Shown here: piece after piece, positions 23,881-32,585 of the stretch
Position numbering within the stretch: position 1 is the stretch's first letter
Layout of the letters: each line of letters opens with the position of its first letter
NCBI GenBank assembly: GCA_963798985.1
Contig: CAWCVL010000007.1
Location: 558,001-622,000, forward strand
Length of the DNA: 64,000 bases
Direction: 5' to 3'
Source of the DNA: JACCTU01 sp963798985
Lineage (GTDB): Bacteria > Actinomycetota > Thermoleophilia > Gaiellales > Gaiellaceae
Made by a program: the position numbers and the translations under genes
Notes under the pieces: model-generated
The model's database searches: none
What the model was told of the DNA's origin: nothing
What the model saw: only the letters and a program-made list of their open reading frames with translations

Positions 23881-25521
23881 GTGGATCCAGTCCGAATCAT
23901 CCCGCTCGGCGGCCTCGGCGAGGTCGGCAAGAACATGACCGTGTATGAGCACCGCGGGGAGGCCGTCGTCGTCGACGCTGGCCTCGCGTTTCCGCGTGAC
24001 GAGCACCTCGGCGTCGACCTCGTGCTGCCCGACTTCGACTATCTCCGGAGCGTCAACGTCCGCGCGATCGTCCTCACGCACGGGCACGAGGACCATGTCG
24101 GCTCGCTGCCGTACGTGTTGCGCGAGATCAAGGTGGCGCAGGTGCTCGCGACCCGGCTGACGCTCGGGCTGATCAAGTCGAAGCTCGACGAGCACGGCCT
24201 CGGCAACTCGACCGCGCTCCGCGAGGTCGATCCCGCCGACCCGCCGATCGACGTCGGCCCGTTCAAGCTGGAGTTCGTGCGGATGGCGCACTCGATCCCG
24301 GACAACGTCGCCGTCGTCCTGGACACCCCGGCCGGCCTGATCGTCCACACCAGCGACTACAAGCTCGACCACACGCCGGTCGACGGCATGCGCACCGACG
24401 TCGGCAAGCTCGCCGAGCTCGGAAACCGAGGCGTCGACCTCTGTCTCGGCGACTCGACGAACGCCGAGCGGCCCGGATACACACAGTCGGAGCGGGTCGT
24501 GGGCGAGGCCTTCCGGCAGATCATCCCGCTGCGCACGGGCAGGATCTTCGTGACGTCGTTCGCGTCGAACGTGCACCGCGTGCAACAGGCGATCGACGTC
24601 GCGATCCAGACGAACCGCAAGGTCGCGATCGTCGGCCGCTCGATGCGCAAGAACGTGAACATCGCGCGCAGCCTCGGCTACATGGACGTGCCGGAGGGCG
24701 TAATCGTCCGGCCGCAGGAGCTCGAGGGCCTGCGCCCCGACCAGCAGATGATCGTCACGACGGGCAGCCAGGGCGAGCCGATGTCGGCGCTGACGCGGAT
24801 CGCCTACGACGATCACCCGGCGGTCAAGGTCGAGCCCGGGGACACCGTGATCATCTCAGCGAAGCCCGTCCCCGGGAACGAGCTCCGCGTGCACGACTCG
24901 ATCAACCGGCTCGCGAAGATCGGCGCGGAGGTCCTGCACCAGGAGATCGCGCCCGTGCACGTCTCCGGCCACGCGTGCGAGGAGGAGATCCGGACCGTGA
25001 TCGGGCTGCTCCACCCGAAGGCGTTGATGCCCGTGCACGGCGAGTTCCGGATGCTCGCGGCGCACGCGAAGCTCGGGCGCGAGGCGGGAGTGCCCGCGAA
25101 CGCGATCGTGATGGCGGAGAACGGTTCCGTGATCGAGCTCTCCAGGGAGGGCGTCCGAGAAGCGGAGCGGGTCGAGTCGGGCGTCACGTTCGTGGACGGG
25201 CTGAGCGTCGGCGATCTCAGTGATGTCGCGCTCCGCGACCGGCGACGCCTCTCGGAGGACGGCGTGCTGATCATCGTGGCGACCATCAACGGCGACGCCT
25301 CGGGCCCACGCCCCGAATTGATCGCCCGCGGTTTTCCGGAGACCGGGCCTGTGCTCGAAGAGATGCGCGACGAAGCGGCACGTGTCCTCCAGGAGCTGCT
25401 CCGTAGCGACACAGCGGAGATCAAGCTGATCCAGGAGCACTTGCACGACGCGGTCGGCCAGCTGATCTATGACCGCACGCGGCGCCGCCCCCTGATCCTG
25501 CCCGTGGTGGTCGAGGTATGA
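23881..25521 (+). CDS. rnj: Ribonuclease J
   Basis: RNase J, 546 residues, a metallo-beta-lactamase / beta-CASP ribonuclease with 5'-3' exo- and endonuclease activity. Metal motifs are LTHGHEDHVGSLPYVL and the downstream LGDSTNAERPG. The beta-CASP region has FVTSFASNVHRVQQAID and VTTGSQGEPMSALTRIA. The late His motif HVSGHACEEEI and HPKALMPVHGEFRML are intact. The C-terminal domain is present. Together with pnp, rny and nrnA it gives a Bacillus-like RNA-decay set without RNase E. Confidence 0.94.
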   Translation: MDPVRIIPLGGLGEVGKNMTVYEHRGEAVVVDAGLAFPRDEHLGVDLVLPDFDYLRSVNVRAIVLTHGHEDHVGSLPYVLREIKVAQVLATRLTLGLIKSKLDEHGLGNSTALREVDPADPPIDVGPFKLEFVRMAHSIPDNVAVVLDTPAGLIVHTSDYKLDHTPVDGMRTDVGKLAELGNRGVDLCLGDSTNAERPGYTQSERVVGEAFRQIIPLRTGRIFVTSFASNVHRVQQAIDVAIQTNRKVAIVGRSMRKNVNIARSLGYMDVPEGVIVRPQELEGLRPDQQMIVTTGSQGEPMSALTRIAYDDHPAVKVEPGDTVIISAKPVPGNELRVHDSINRLAKIGAEVLHQEIAPVHVSGHACEEEIRTVIGLLHPKALMPVHGEFRMLAAHAKLGREAGVPANAIVMAENGSVIELSREGVREAERVESGVTFVDGLSVGDLSDVALRDRRRLSEDGVLIIVATINGDASGPRPELIARGFPETGPVLEEMRDEAARVLQELLRSDTAEIKLIQEHLHDAVGQLIYDRTRRRPLILPVVVEV

Positions 25522-26072
25522 GCGTCCTCGCGCGCCGGCCGGCCTGGGCGGACGTGATCGCCGAGCACGCCGTCGACGACGCGCTCGCGCGGCGGGTGAT
25601 CGGCCAGCTCGCGGCCGCCGAGGTCTCGGGGCTCGCGCTCTGCCGCCTGCTCGAGCGCTGGGCGCGCGGCGAGGCGGAGCCCTGCACACCCGGGCGGCGC
25701 GAGGCAGCGCTCCAGCGCGCTGCCGAACGGGTCGAGACCGCCCTGGCGGGGCTCGAGGAGCCGCTCGCCCGCTACCTCGTCGAGCTCGAGGCGGATCGGG
25801 CCGAGGGACGGTCGTGGTACGCGCAGCCGACGCACGCGGAGCTCCTCGACTGGCAACCCGTCCTCCAGCGGGCCGGGGTCCACGCGTCACCAGCGCGCGT
25901 CGCGCAGGTCTACCTCGAGCTGGCCGTGCTCGTGCGGGCGCTCGAGGGCCTCTCGAGCGCAGCGCAGTGGCGAAGCGAGGTCGACCCGTCGAGCCTCTGG
26001 GCCGGCCTGTTCGACCTCAGGGAGAATCTGCTCGGCCACGCGCTCGAGGACCTGCGGGCCCTCGCGGCGTGA
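25518..26072 (+). CDS. Conserved-looking helical protein, unknown
   Basis: A 184-residue, strongly helical, Ala/Leu/Glu-rich protein with no signal peptide or membrane helix. I do not recognise the family. It starts with an ATGA overlap on the rnj stop, so it is probably co-translated with RNase J. A segment RSWYAQPTHAELLDWQPVLQ breaks the helical pattern at about residues 96-115. It could be an RNase J partner, but only the linkage suggests this. Confidence 0.55.
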   Translation: MSVLARRPAWADVIAEHAVDDALARRVIGQLAAAEVSGLALCRLLERWARGEAEPCTPGRREAALQRAAERVETALAGLEEPLARYLVELEADRAEGRSWYAQPTHAELLDWQPVLQRAGVHASPARVAQVYLELAVLVRALEGLSSAAQWRSEVDPSSLWAGLFDLRENLLGHALEDLRALAA

Positions 26073-26088
26073 TATCGTCTTGATATCA
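26070..26088. promoter_or_regulatory. TGATATC direct repeat
   Basis: TGATATC occurs at 26070-26076 and again at 26081-26087, an 11-bp (one helical turn) spacing, just before a small HTH gene. Each copy contains the palindrome GATATC. Because BldC/MerR-like regulators can bind direct repeats, this is a possible autoregulatory operator. Confidence 0.25.
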
Positions 26089-26120
26089 CCAAGCTAGCAA
26101 CCGATCGCGCCGCTCTCTTC

Positions 26121-26453
26121 GTGCGGCTCCCACGCGCCGAGGCCGAGCGCCTCGATCGCGCGGCCGTGCGGCTTGGCCGGTCGAAGGGGCGGATCGTCGC
26201 CGACCTGCTCGCCGAGCACCTCGAGCCGCCGAGCGGCATCGACGCCCTCAAGGGCGCGCCCGTCGGCCGGCACGAGTTCACGCCGGTCCACGAGCTCGAG
26301 GTACTGACACTGGACCAGCTGGCGACCCTGCTCGAGCTCGACGTCGAGGTCGTGCGCGAGCTCGCCGAGCAGGGCGACGTCCCGGGGCGCAAGCTCGGGG
26401 AGGAGTGGCGATTCGCTCGCGCGGCCGTCCTCGCGTGGCTCGCAGGGGAGTAG
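26121..26453 (+). CDS. Small DNA-binding protein: RHH-like plus excisionase-type HTH
   Basis: A 110-residue protein. Residues 1-35 (LPRAEAERLDRAAVRLGRSK, GRIVADLLAEHL) look like a ribbon-helix-helix segment. Residues 60-110 (LTLDQLATLLELDVEVVREL, GRKLGEEWRFARAAVLAWLA) match the helix-turn-helix 17 / excisionase (MerR-like) fold. The GTG start is tentative: the open frame extends upstream with plausible protein (ITKLATDRAALF) but no normal start codon. It probably regulates itself or its neighbour ftsK; the target is unknown. Confidence 0.6.
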   Translation: MRLPRAEAERLDRAAVRLGRSKGRIVADLLAEHLEPPSGIDALKGAPVGRHEFTPVHELEVLTLDQLATLLELDVEVVRELAEQGDVPGRKLGEEWRFARAAVLAWLAGE

Positions 26454-26476
26454 GGCGGGGCGTCGAATCCGCGCCC

Positions 26477-28634
26477 ATGGCGCGCAAGAAGCGTAAGACT
26501 CCGCTGCGCCCGCGCGTTCCCTCGCGGGTCAAGAAGCGTCGGGGCAAGAAGAGCCAACGCGGGCACCACCATCCCGAGCTCTGGGGCCTCGTCCTCGCGG
26601 CGGTCGGGATCTTCCTCGCGACGCTGTTCTGGTTCGGTTGGGAGGGAGGCGTCGTCGGCGGCCCGATCGAGGACGGCCTCCGCAGCGCCATCGGCACGGC
26701 TGCCTACGTCGCGCCGGCTGCGCTCTTCGTCCTGGGCCTGCTGATGGTCTCGCGGAGCGAGCTCGTCGACGTCCGCCCGTTTCGGACCGGCCTGATCGTC
26801 GTCTCGCTCGGGCTGTTGCTCGCGCTCGGAGCCGACCACGGCGGGCTCGCCGGTCGCGCGCTCGAAGGAATCGTCGGCACGCTGCTCGGCGCGACCGGCG
26901 CGACGATCGTCGGCGTCACGACCCTGGTCGTCGGAGCGCTGCTCCTGTCCGGAGCGTCGGCCGGCGCGCTCCTCCGCGGCTCCGGCCGGGCCGTTCGCAC
27001 TGCTGCTCGGAGCCGCCCACGCACGCACGACGACGACGATCCCGGTCCGTGCCCCGCAGCCCGTGCTCGAGCCGCACGAGCCGCCCGTCGACGTGCTGCA
27101 CGACTACCCGGACGTGATCGGTGAGGCGCCGCCGCTCGTCCACGATCTCGACGAAGCGCAGACACAGTTGAACGTTCCCGCGATCTTCGAGGACACGCTC
27201 GAGTCGCACAGCGACTACGAGCTTCCAGACCGAACTCTGCTGCGGCGCTCCTCGCCGGCCAAGCTCCCCGCGAAGACCGACACGCGCATCGCCGATGCGC
27301 TCGTCCTCACGCTCGGCAACTTCGGGGTCGACGCGACGATCGTCGGTCAGATCGCCGGGCCGCGCGTCACTCGCTACGAGCTCCAGCTCGCGCCGGGCAC
27401 GAAGGTCTCGAAGGTCGCCGCGCTCAAGGACGACCTGAGCTACGCGCTCGCCACGACTGAGATCCGGATCCTGGCGCCGATTCCCGGCAAGCAGGCCGTC
27501 GGCGTCGAGGTTCCCAACCTGAGCCCGAACATCGTCACGCTCGGCGACATCTACGACGACCTGCCCGCGACCGCGAGCCCGCTCTCGGTCTGGCTGGGCA
27601 AGGACATCTCCGGCAGCTCTGTCTGGACCGACCTCGCGCGCATGCCGCACATCCTGATCGCCGGCACGACCGGCTCGGGCAAGTCGGGCTGCATCAACAC
27701 GATCCTCACCTCGATCCTCCTGCGGGCGACGCCAGATGAGGTCCGGATGATCCTGATCGACCCGAAGCGGATCGAGCTCGGCTTCTACGAGTCGATCCCG
27801 CATCTGCTGACGCCCGTGGTCTCGAACCCGAAGCAGGCGAGCGTGGCGCTGATCAACGTCGTCGCGGAGATGGAGCGTCGCTACGAGAAGCTGAGCATCG
27901 TGCGCGCGCGCAGCCTCCCGGAGGCGAACCGCGCGCTCAAGGCCCGCGGCGAGCAGCCGCTCCCGTACCTCCTCGTCGTCATCGACGAGCTCGCCGACCT
28001 GATGATGACGAGCCCCCAGGAGGTCGAGGACGCGATCATCCGCCTCGCGCAGAAGTCACGCGCGGTCGGGATCCACCTCGTGCTCGCGACGCAGCGCCCT
28101 TCGGTGGACGTGATCACCGGGATGATCAAGGCGAACGTCCCCTCGAGGATCGCGTTCGCCGTCTCGAGCCAGACCGACTCGCGCGTGATCCTCGACGCGA
28201 ACGGCGCGGAGAGCCTGCTCGGCCAGGGCGACATGCTGTTCAAGCCGCTCGGCACCTCGCGGCTCCAGCGCGTCCAGGGCGCGTTCGTGACCGAGGAAGA
28301 GGTGACGCTCGTCGTCGAGCAGTGCCGCGCTCAGCGCGAGCAGGAGCTCGACGAGTCGCTCCTGGAAGCCCACGACGTCCAGGTCGAGGTCGACGAGGAC
28401 GGCTTCGACCCCGACGAGGACGCCCTGCTCGACCGGGCGATCGAGATCGTCGTCCAGGCCCAGACCGCCTCCACGAGCCTGCTCCAGCGCCGGCTGCGGG
28501 TCGGCTACACGCGGGCGGGGCGGCTGATCGACATGCTGGAGCGCCGCGGGATCATCTCGGGCTACGAGGGCTCCAAGCCCAGGCGGGTGCTGATCTCCGA
28601 GGCCGATCTCCAGCGCGTCACCGTGGCCGACTAA
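26477..28634 (+). CDS. ftsK: DNA translocase FtsK, one frameshift
   Basis: FtsK/SpoIIIE, about 719 residues once corrected, which pumps chromosome DNA through the division septum. A basic N-terminus and about four membrane helices (residues 35-175) lie in the first frame. The motor domain lies in another frame. The switch is around 26985-27035, in or before an ACG-rich stretch. The motor has Walker A (AGTTGSGKSGCINTIL), Walker B (YLLVVIDELADLMM) and the RecA-like LATQRPSVDVITG. The C-terminal gamma winged helix is present (LQRRLRVGYTRAGRLIDMLE). The linker is short compared with most FtsK proteins. Confidence 0.88.
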
Positions 28635-28683
28635 CCCCCCGTCCGGGCGGGAGTCTCATCTAGGCAGAGGGCTCGATGGGGTT

Positions 28684-28713
28684 TAGCATCGGCTTGCCCT
28701 GACGTGGGCCCAC
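28684..28713 (+). promoter_or_regulatory. Promoter and leader of the first BMP gene
   Basis: TAGCAT (28684-28689) is a -10-like box about 60 nt before the TTG start. The leader contains the perfect 10-bp palindrome GTGGGCCCAC (28704-28713). An AGGAGG ribosome site (28737-28742) supports the unusual TTG start. Confidence 0.35.
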
Positions 28714-28747
28714 CCAAGAAGTCAGCAACTGAAACAGGAGGAGTCTG

Positions 28748-29788
28748 TTGAGCAAGAAGCGTTTTCTGCCGCTCGCGGCAGCGGTAGTGTTGGTCGCGGC
28801 CATCGCGGCCGTGGTCGGCGGCACGGGCACTGCGGCACCGCAGGCCACGACCATCAAGGTCGGTCTCGTCTCGGACGTCGGCCGGTTCAACGACAAGTCG
28901 TTCAACCAGTCGGCGCTCGACGGTCTGAAGCGGTCGCAGAGGATCCTGAAGGTCCAGGGTCGCGCGGTCGAGTCCCGCTCGGCGAGCGACTACATCGCCA
29001 ACCTCGCGAGCCTGGCGCGTGCCGGTTACAGCCCGACCATCGGCGTCGGCTTCCTGCTCGCCGACGGTGTCAACACCGCCGCGCGGCAGTTCCCGACCAC
29101 GCGGTTCGCGATCATCGACTACTCGGTGAAGGCAGCGCCGTTCACCGACGCGTCGAAGAACGTCGCCACGCCCCGGAACGTGCGCGGCCTGACGTTCAAC
29201 ACGAACGAGAACAGCTACATGATCGGTTGCCTCGCAGGCCTGATGACGAAGCGTGCCGGTGGCCCGCAGGTGATCAGCGCCGTCGGCGGTCTCTCGATCC
29301 CGACCGTGAACATCTTCATCGCCGGGTATCGCGCAGGCGCGAGGCGCTGCAACCCGGGCATCAACGTCCTGATCGACTTCTCGCAGGACTTCGGCGCTCA
29401 GGACAAGTGCAAGGAGCTCGCGCTGAACCAGATCGCGAAGGGTTCGAGGGTCGTCTTCCAGGTCGCCGGTGGTTGCGGCCTCGGCGCGCTCGACGCAGCT
29501 CGCGAGAAGGGGCGGTGGGGTGTCGGCGTGGACAAGGATCAGTCGAACCTCGGCGCGCACATCCTGACGAGCGCCGTCAAGCGCGTCGACACGGCGGTCT
29601 TCTTGACCGCGGCGTCGGCCAAGAGCGGCAAGTTCAAGGGCGGCGTGGATGCCATCTTCAACCTGAAGAACAACGGTGTTGCAGTCGGCAAAATCAGCCG
29701 GCGTGTGCCGAAGGCGTTCATCACGCGGATGAACGCGCTCAGGCCGCAGTTGATCAGCGGCAAGATCAAGGCGCCGAAGAGCCTCTAG
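28748..29788 (+). CDS. BMP-family substrate-binding protein, non-lipoprotein copy
   Basis: A 346-residue periplasmic-binding-type protein of the BMP/Med (basic membrane protein) family, which delivers nucleosides to ABC importers. The signal peptide (about 1-29) lacks a lipobox Cys, so it may be secreted or held otherwise. Conserved BMP text includes VGLVSDVGRFNDKSFNQSAL and FAIIDYSVKAAPF. It is a clear paralogue of the next gene but more basic, especially in the C-terminal half (KISRRVPKAFITRMNALRPQ). TTG start with a strong AGGAGG site. Confidence 0.88.
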   Translation: MSKKRFLPLAAAVVLVAAIAAVVGGTGTAAPQATTIKVGLVSDVGRFNDKSFNQSALDGLKRSQRILKVQGRAVESRSASDYIANLASLARAGYSPTIGVGFLLADGVNTAARQFPTTRFAIIDYSVKAAPFTDASKNVATPRNVRGLTFNTNENSYMIGCLAGLMTKRAGGPQVISAVGGLSIPTVNIFIAGYRAGARRCNPGINVLIDFSQDFGAQDKCKELALNQIAKGSRVVFQVAGGCGLGALDAAREKGRWGVGVDKDQSNLGAHILTSAVKRVDTAVFLTAASAKSGKFKGGVDAIFNLKNNGVAVGKISRRVPKAFITRMNALRPQLISGKIKAPKSL

Positions 29789-29806
29789 TCGGCAATTGGC
29801 TCAGAT

Positions 29807-29844
29807 GTGTGAGGAGGGCGGGCGCGATCCCGCCCTCCTCACAC
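29807..29844 (+). terminator. 16-bp perfect hairpin between the two BMP genes
   Basis: A perfect 16-bp stem (29807-29822 with 29829-29844) around a CGCGAT loop, 18 nt after the first BMP stop. No long U run follows (GCTTCTGCTCT), so it may stabilise the mRNA 3' end or terminate weakly, giving different levels of the two paralogues. Confidence 0.7.
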
Positions 29845-29925
29845 GCTTCTGCTCTCCCGTGACCCCTGTCCGGGCGAACCGAATAGGATCGCCCCGGCAA
29901 TCTGGGAGACGAACGAGGAGGGCTA

Positions 29926-30993
29926 GTGACGAGTAGGCGTAAGTGGTCGTCCGCGCTCACGGTGCTCGCAGCGCTGCTGCTGGCAATGGGCGCGGCCGCC
30001 TGCGGCGGCGACGACGACAGTGGTGCGGCGACAACGGCGGAGACGCAGGCCGAAGCCGTCAAGGCGGGCCTGGTCAGCGACGTCGGCCGGTTCAACGACA
30101 AGTCGTTCAACCAGTCGGCGCTCGAAGGCCTGAACCGGGCGAAGGACGAGCTCGGCGCAGACACGCGGGCGATCGAGTCCCGGGCGGCCGGCGATTACGT
30201 GCCGAACCTGTCGTCGCTCGCGCGGCAGGGCTACGACGTTTCGATCGGCGTCGGCTTCCTCCTCGCGGAGGGCGTCAACACGGTCGCGCGTCAGTTCCCG
30301 GACGCGAACTTCGCGATCATCGACTACTCGGTGAAGGCGCCGCCCTTCACCGACGCCGCGAAGAACGTCGCGACCCCGGACAACGTCCAGGGCCTGACGT
30401 TCGCGACGAACGAGAACAGCTACCTGATCGGCTGCATGGCCGCGATGATGGTCAAGGCGCAGGGCGGCGACCAGGTGATCTCCGCGGTCGGCGGCCTGGA
30501 CATCCCGACGGTGAGCATCTTCATCGCGGGCTACCAGGACGGCGCGAAGGCCTGCAACCCGGCGATCAAGGTCCTGATCGGGTTCTCGCAGGACTTCGGG
30601 GCACAGGACAAGTGCAAGGAGCTCGCGCTGAACCAGATCGCGCAGGGCTCGCAGGCCGTCTTCCAGGTCGCCGGCGGCTGTGGCCTCGGCGCCCTCGACG
30701 CGGCCAAGGAGAAGGGGATGTGGGGGATCGGCGTCGACAAGGACCAGTCCGACCTCGGCCCGCACATCCTCACGAGCGCGGTCAAGCGGGTCGACGTGGC
30801 GGTCTTCGACACCGTCAAGGCGATCCAGGAAGGCAACTTCCAGGGCGGGACCGACTCCCTGTTCAACCTCGAGAACGAGGGCGTGGCGATCGGGACCACC
30901 TCCGACAAGGTGACCCAGGACATCCTCGACAAGGTCGACGAGCTGAAGCAGCAGATCATCGACGGCTCGATCACTCCGAAGTCGAGCCTGTAG
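29926..30993 (+). CDS. BMP-family nucleoside-binding lipoprotein
   Basis: A 355-residue lipoprotein. A signal peptide ends in the lipobox MGAAAC (Cys about residue 26), followed by a flexible acidic linker. The BMP core is the same as in the upstream paralogue (VSDVGRFNDKSFNQSALEGL, AGGCGLGALDAAKEKGMWGI). It should be the membrane-anchored receptor of the importer encoded downstream; BMP proteins bind purine nucleosides in characterised cases. GTG start with GAGGAGG about 5-11 nt upstream; a TAGGAT box at 29884-29889 may be its promoter. Confidence 0.92.
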   Translation: MTSRRKWSSALTVLAALLLAMGAAACGGDDDSGAATTAETQAEAVKAGLVSDVGRFNDKSFNQSALEGLNRAKDELGADTRAIESRAAGDYVPNLSSLARQGYDVSIGVGFLLAEGVNTVARQFPDANFAIIDYSVKAPPFTDAAKNVATPDNVQGLTFATNENSYLIGCMAAMMVKAQGGDQVISAVGGLDIPTVSIFIAGYQDGAKACNPAIKVLIGFSQDFGAQDKCKELALNQIAQGSQAVFQVAGGCGLGALDAAKEKGMWGIGVDKDQSDLGPHILTSAVKRVDVAVFDTVKAIQEGNFQGGTDSLFNLENEGVAIGTTSDKVTQDILDKVDELKQQIIDGSITPKSSL

Positions 30994-31006
30994 CACCCCG
31001 CTCGAG

Positions 31007-31034
31007 TAGGGGCGGGCTGTATGGCCCGCCCCTA
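31007..31034 (+). terminator. Terminator-like hairpin after the BMP lipoprotein gene
   Basis: A perfect 11-bp stem, TAGGGGCGGGC / GCCCGCCCCTA, with a 6-nt loop TGTATG, 13 nt after the stop codon and followed by TCTGCTT. It would lower read-through from the abundant binding protein into the transporter genes. Confidence 0.7.
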
Positions 31035-31040
31035 TCTGCT

Positions 31041-31046
31041 TAGAAT
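31041..31046 (+). promoter_or_regulatory. -10 box for the ABC ATPase gene
   Basis: TAGAAT lies 9 nt before the GTG at 31056, right after the terminator. A start site 6-7 nt downstream leaves at most 3 nt of leader. No -35 is visible. Confidence 0.4.
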
Positions 31047-31055
31047 CGCCTCCGA

Positions 31056-32585
31056 GTGGCGTCCGAGACCCCCGTCCTCGAGATGCGCGGCATTACGAAG
31101 CGCTTCCCGGGCATCGTTGCGAACGACGCGGTCGACTTCGACTTGCGGCCCGGCGAGGTGCATGCGCTCCTCGGCGAGAACGGTGCGGGCAAGTCGACGC
31201 TGATGAACATCCTCTACGGGCTCTACACGCCCGACGAGGGCGAGATCCGGGTGCGCGGCGACAAGGTCGTCATGCACTCGCCCCGCGACGCGATCTCCCA
31301 GGGCATCGGGATGGTGCACCAGCACTTCATGTTGATCCCCGTGATGACGGTCGCCGAGAACGTCGTGCTCGCGGACGAGCCGCGCCAGGGCGGCGTCCTG
31401 CTCGACTACGCGGAGGCGGAACGCCGCGTGCGCGAGCTCGCGGCGCGCTTCAAGTTCGCGATCGACCCGGGCGCCAGGATCGAGAACATCTCGGTCGCGC
31501 AGCAACAGCGCGTCGAGATCCTGAAGGCCCTCTACCGCAAGGCCGACATCCTCATCCTCGACGAGCCGACCGCGGTGCTGACGCCGCAGGAGGCGAACGA
31601 GCTGTTCCAGATCCTGCGGGAGCTGATCGCAGAGGGTCTCTCCGTGATCTTCATCACCCACAAGCTCGACGAGGTCCTGCAGATCTCGGACCGGATCACC
31701 ACGCTCCGCCGCGGCAAGAAGATCGAGACGGTCGACAGTGCGGGCGCGACCGAGGCCGGCCTCGCCAAGATGATGGTCGGGCGCGAGGTGCTGCTCAGGG
31801 TCGACAAGAAGGCTGCGGCACCGGGCGAGCCGATGCTCGTGGTCGAGAACCTGAGCGTCAAAGACGACCGCGGCCTGCCGGCGGTGCGCGACGTGTCGTT
31901 CGACGTGCGGGCTGGGGAGATCGTCGGCATCGCGGGCGTCGACGGCAACGGTCAGTCCGAGCTGATCGACGCGCTCGCGGGTCTGCTGAAGCCCGACACG
32001 GGCCGCGTGGTGGTCGGTGGGCACGACGTCACGAGCGAGAGCGTCCGCGAGCACCTGGACGAGGGCGTCGGCCACATCCCGGAGGATCGCCAACGCCGCG
32101 GGCTCGTGCTCGAGTTCACCCTGGCCGAGAACCTCGCCTTCTTCGCGTACCGGCAGCCGCCGGTCTCGCGCTACGGCTGGCTCAGGCCACGGCGCATGAT
32201 CGAGCGCGCAAAGGGGCTGCTGACCGCGTACGACGTGCGCGGCGGTGGCCCGCAGACGCGGGCGGCCGGGCTCTCGGGCGGTAACCAGCAGAAGGTCGTC
32301 CTCGCGCGCGAGGTCGAACGCGACCCGAAGGTGCTCGTCGCCGCGCAGCCCACGCGCGGTCTCGACGTAGGCGCGATCGAGTTCGTGCACCGGCGGCTCG
32401 TCGAGGAGCGCGACGAGGGACGCGCGATCCTGCTCGTCTCCTTCGAGCTCGAGGAGGTCCTGTCGCTCTCCGATCGGATCCTCGTCGTCTACGAGGGGAG
32501 GATCGTCGGGGAGTTCCCGCCCACGGCGACGCAGGAGGAGCTCGGGCTGGCGATGGTCGGCGGCACCCGCGAGGCGGCCGCGTGA
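31056..32585 (+). CDS. ABC importer ATPase (nucleoside type, double NBD)
   Basis: A 509-residue fused two-domain ATPase of the sugar/nucleoside class (NupO/YufO-like). NBD1 has Walker A LLGENGAGKSTLMNILYG, a degenerate signature (ISVAQQQRVEIL) and Walker B ILILDEPTAVLTP. NBD2 has a non-canonical P-loop GVDGNGQSELIDAL, a good signature (LSGGNQQKVVLAREV) and LVAAQPTRGLDVG in place of the Asp-Glu Walker B. This asymmetry is typical of the family. ATGA-style overlap with the first permease gene. Confidence 0.93.
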   Translation: MASETPVLEMRGITKRFPGIVANDAVDFDLRPGEVHALLGENGAGKSTLMNILYGLYTPDEGEIRVRGDKVVMHSPRDAISQGIGMVHQHFMLIPVMTVAENVVLADEPRQGGVLLDYAEAERRVRELAARFKFAIDPGARIENISVAQQQRVEILKALYRKADILILDEPTAVLTPQEANELFQILRELIAEGLSVIFITHKLDEVLQISDRITTLRRGKKIETVDSAGATEAGLAKMMVGREVLLRVDKKAAAPGEPMLVVENLSVKDDRGLPAVRDVSFDVRAGEIVGIAGVDGNGQSELIDALAGLLKPDTGRVVVGGHDVTSESVREHLDEGVGHIPEDRQRRGLVLEFTLAENLAFFAYRQPPVSRYGWLRPRRMIERAKGLLTAYDVRGGGPQTRAAGLSGGNQQKVVLAREVERDPKVLVAAQPTRGLDVGAIEFVHRRLVEERDEGRAILLVSFELEEVLSLSDRILVVYEGRIVGEFPPTATQEELGLAMVGGTREAAA

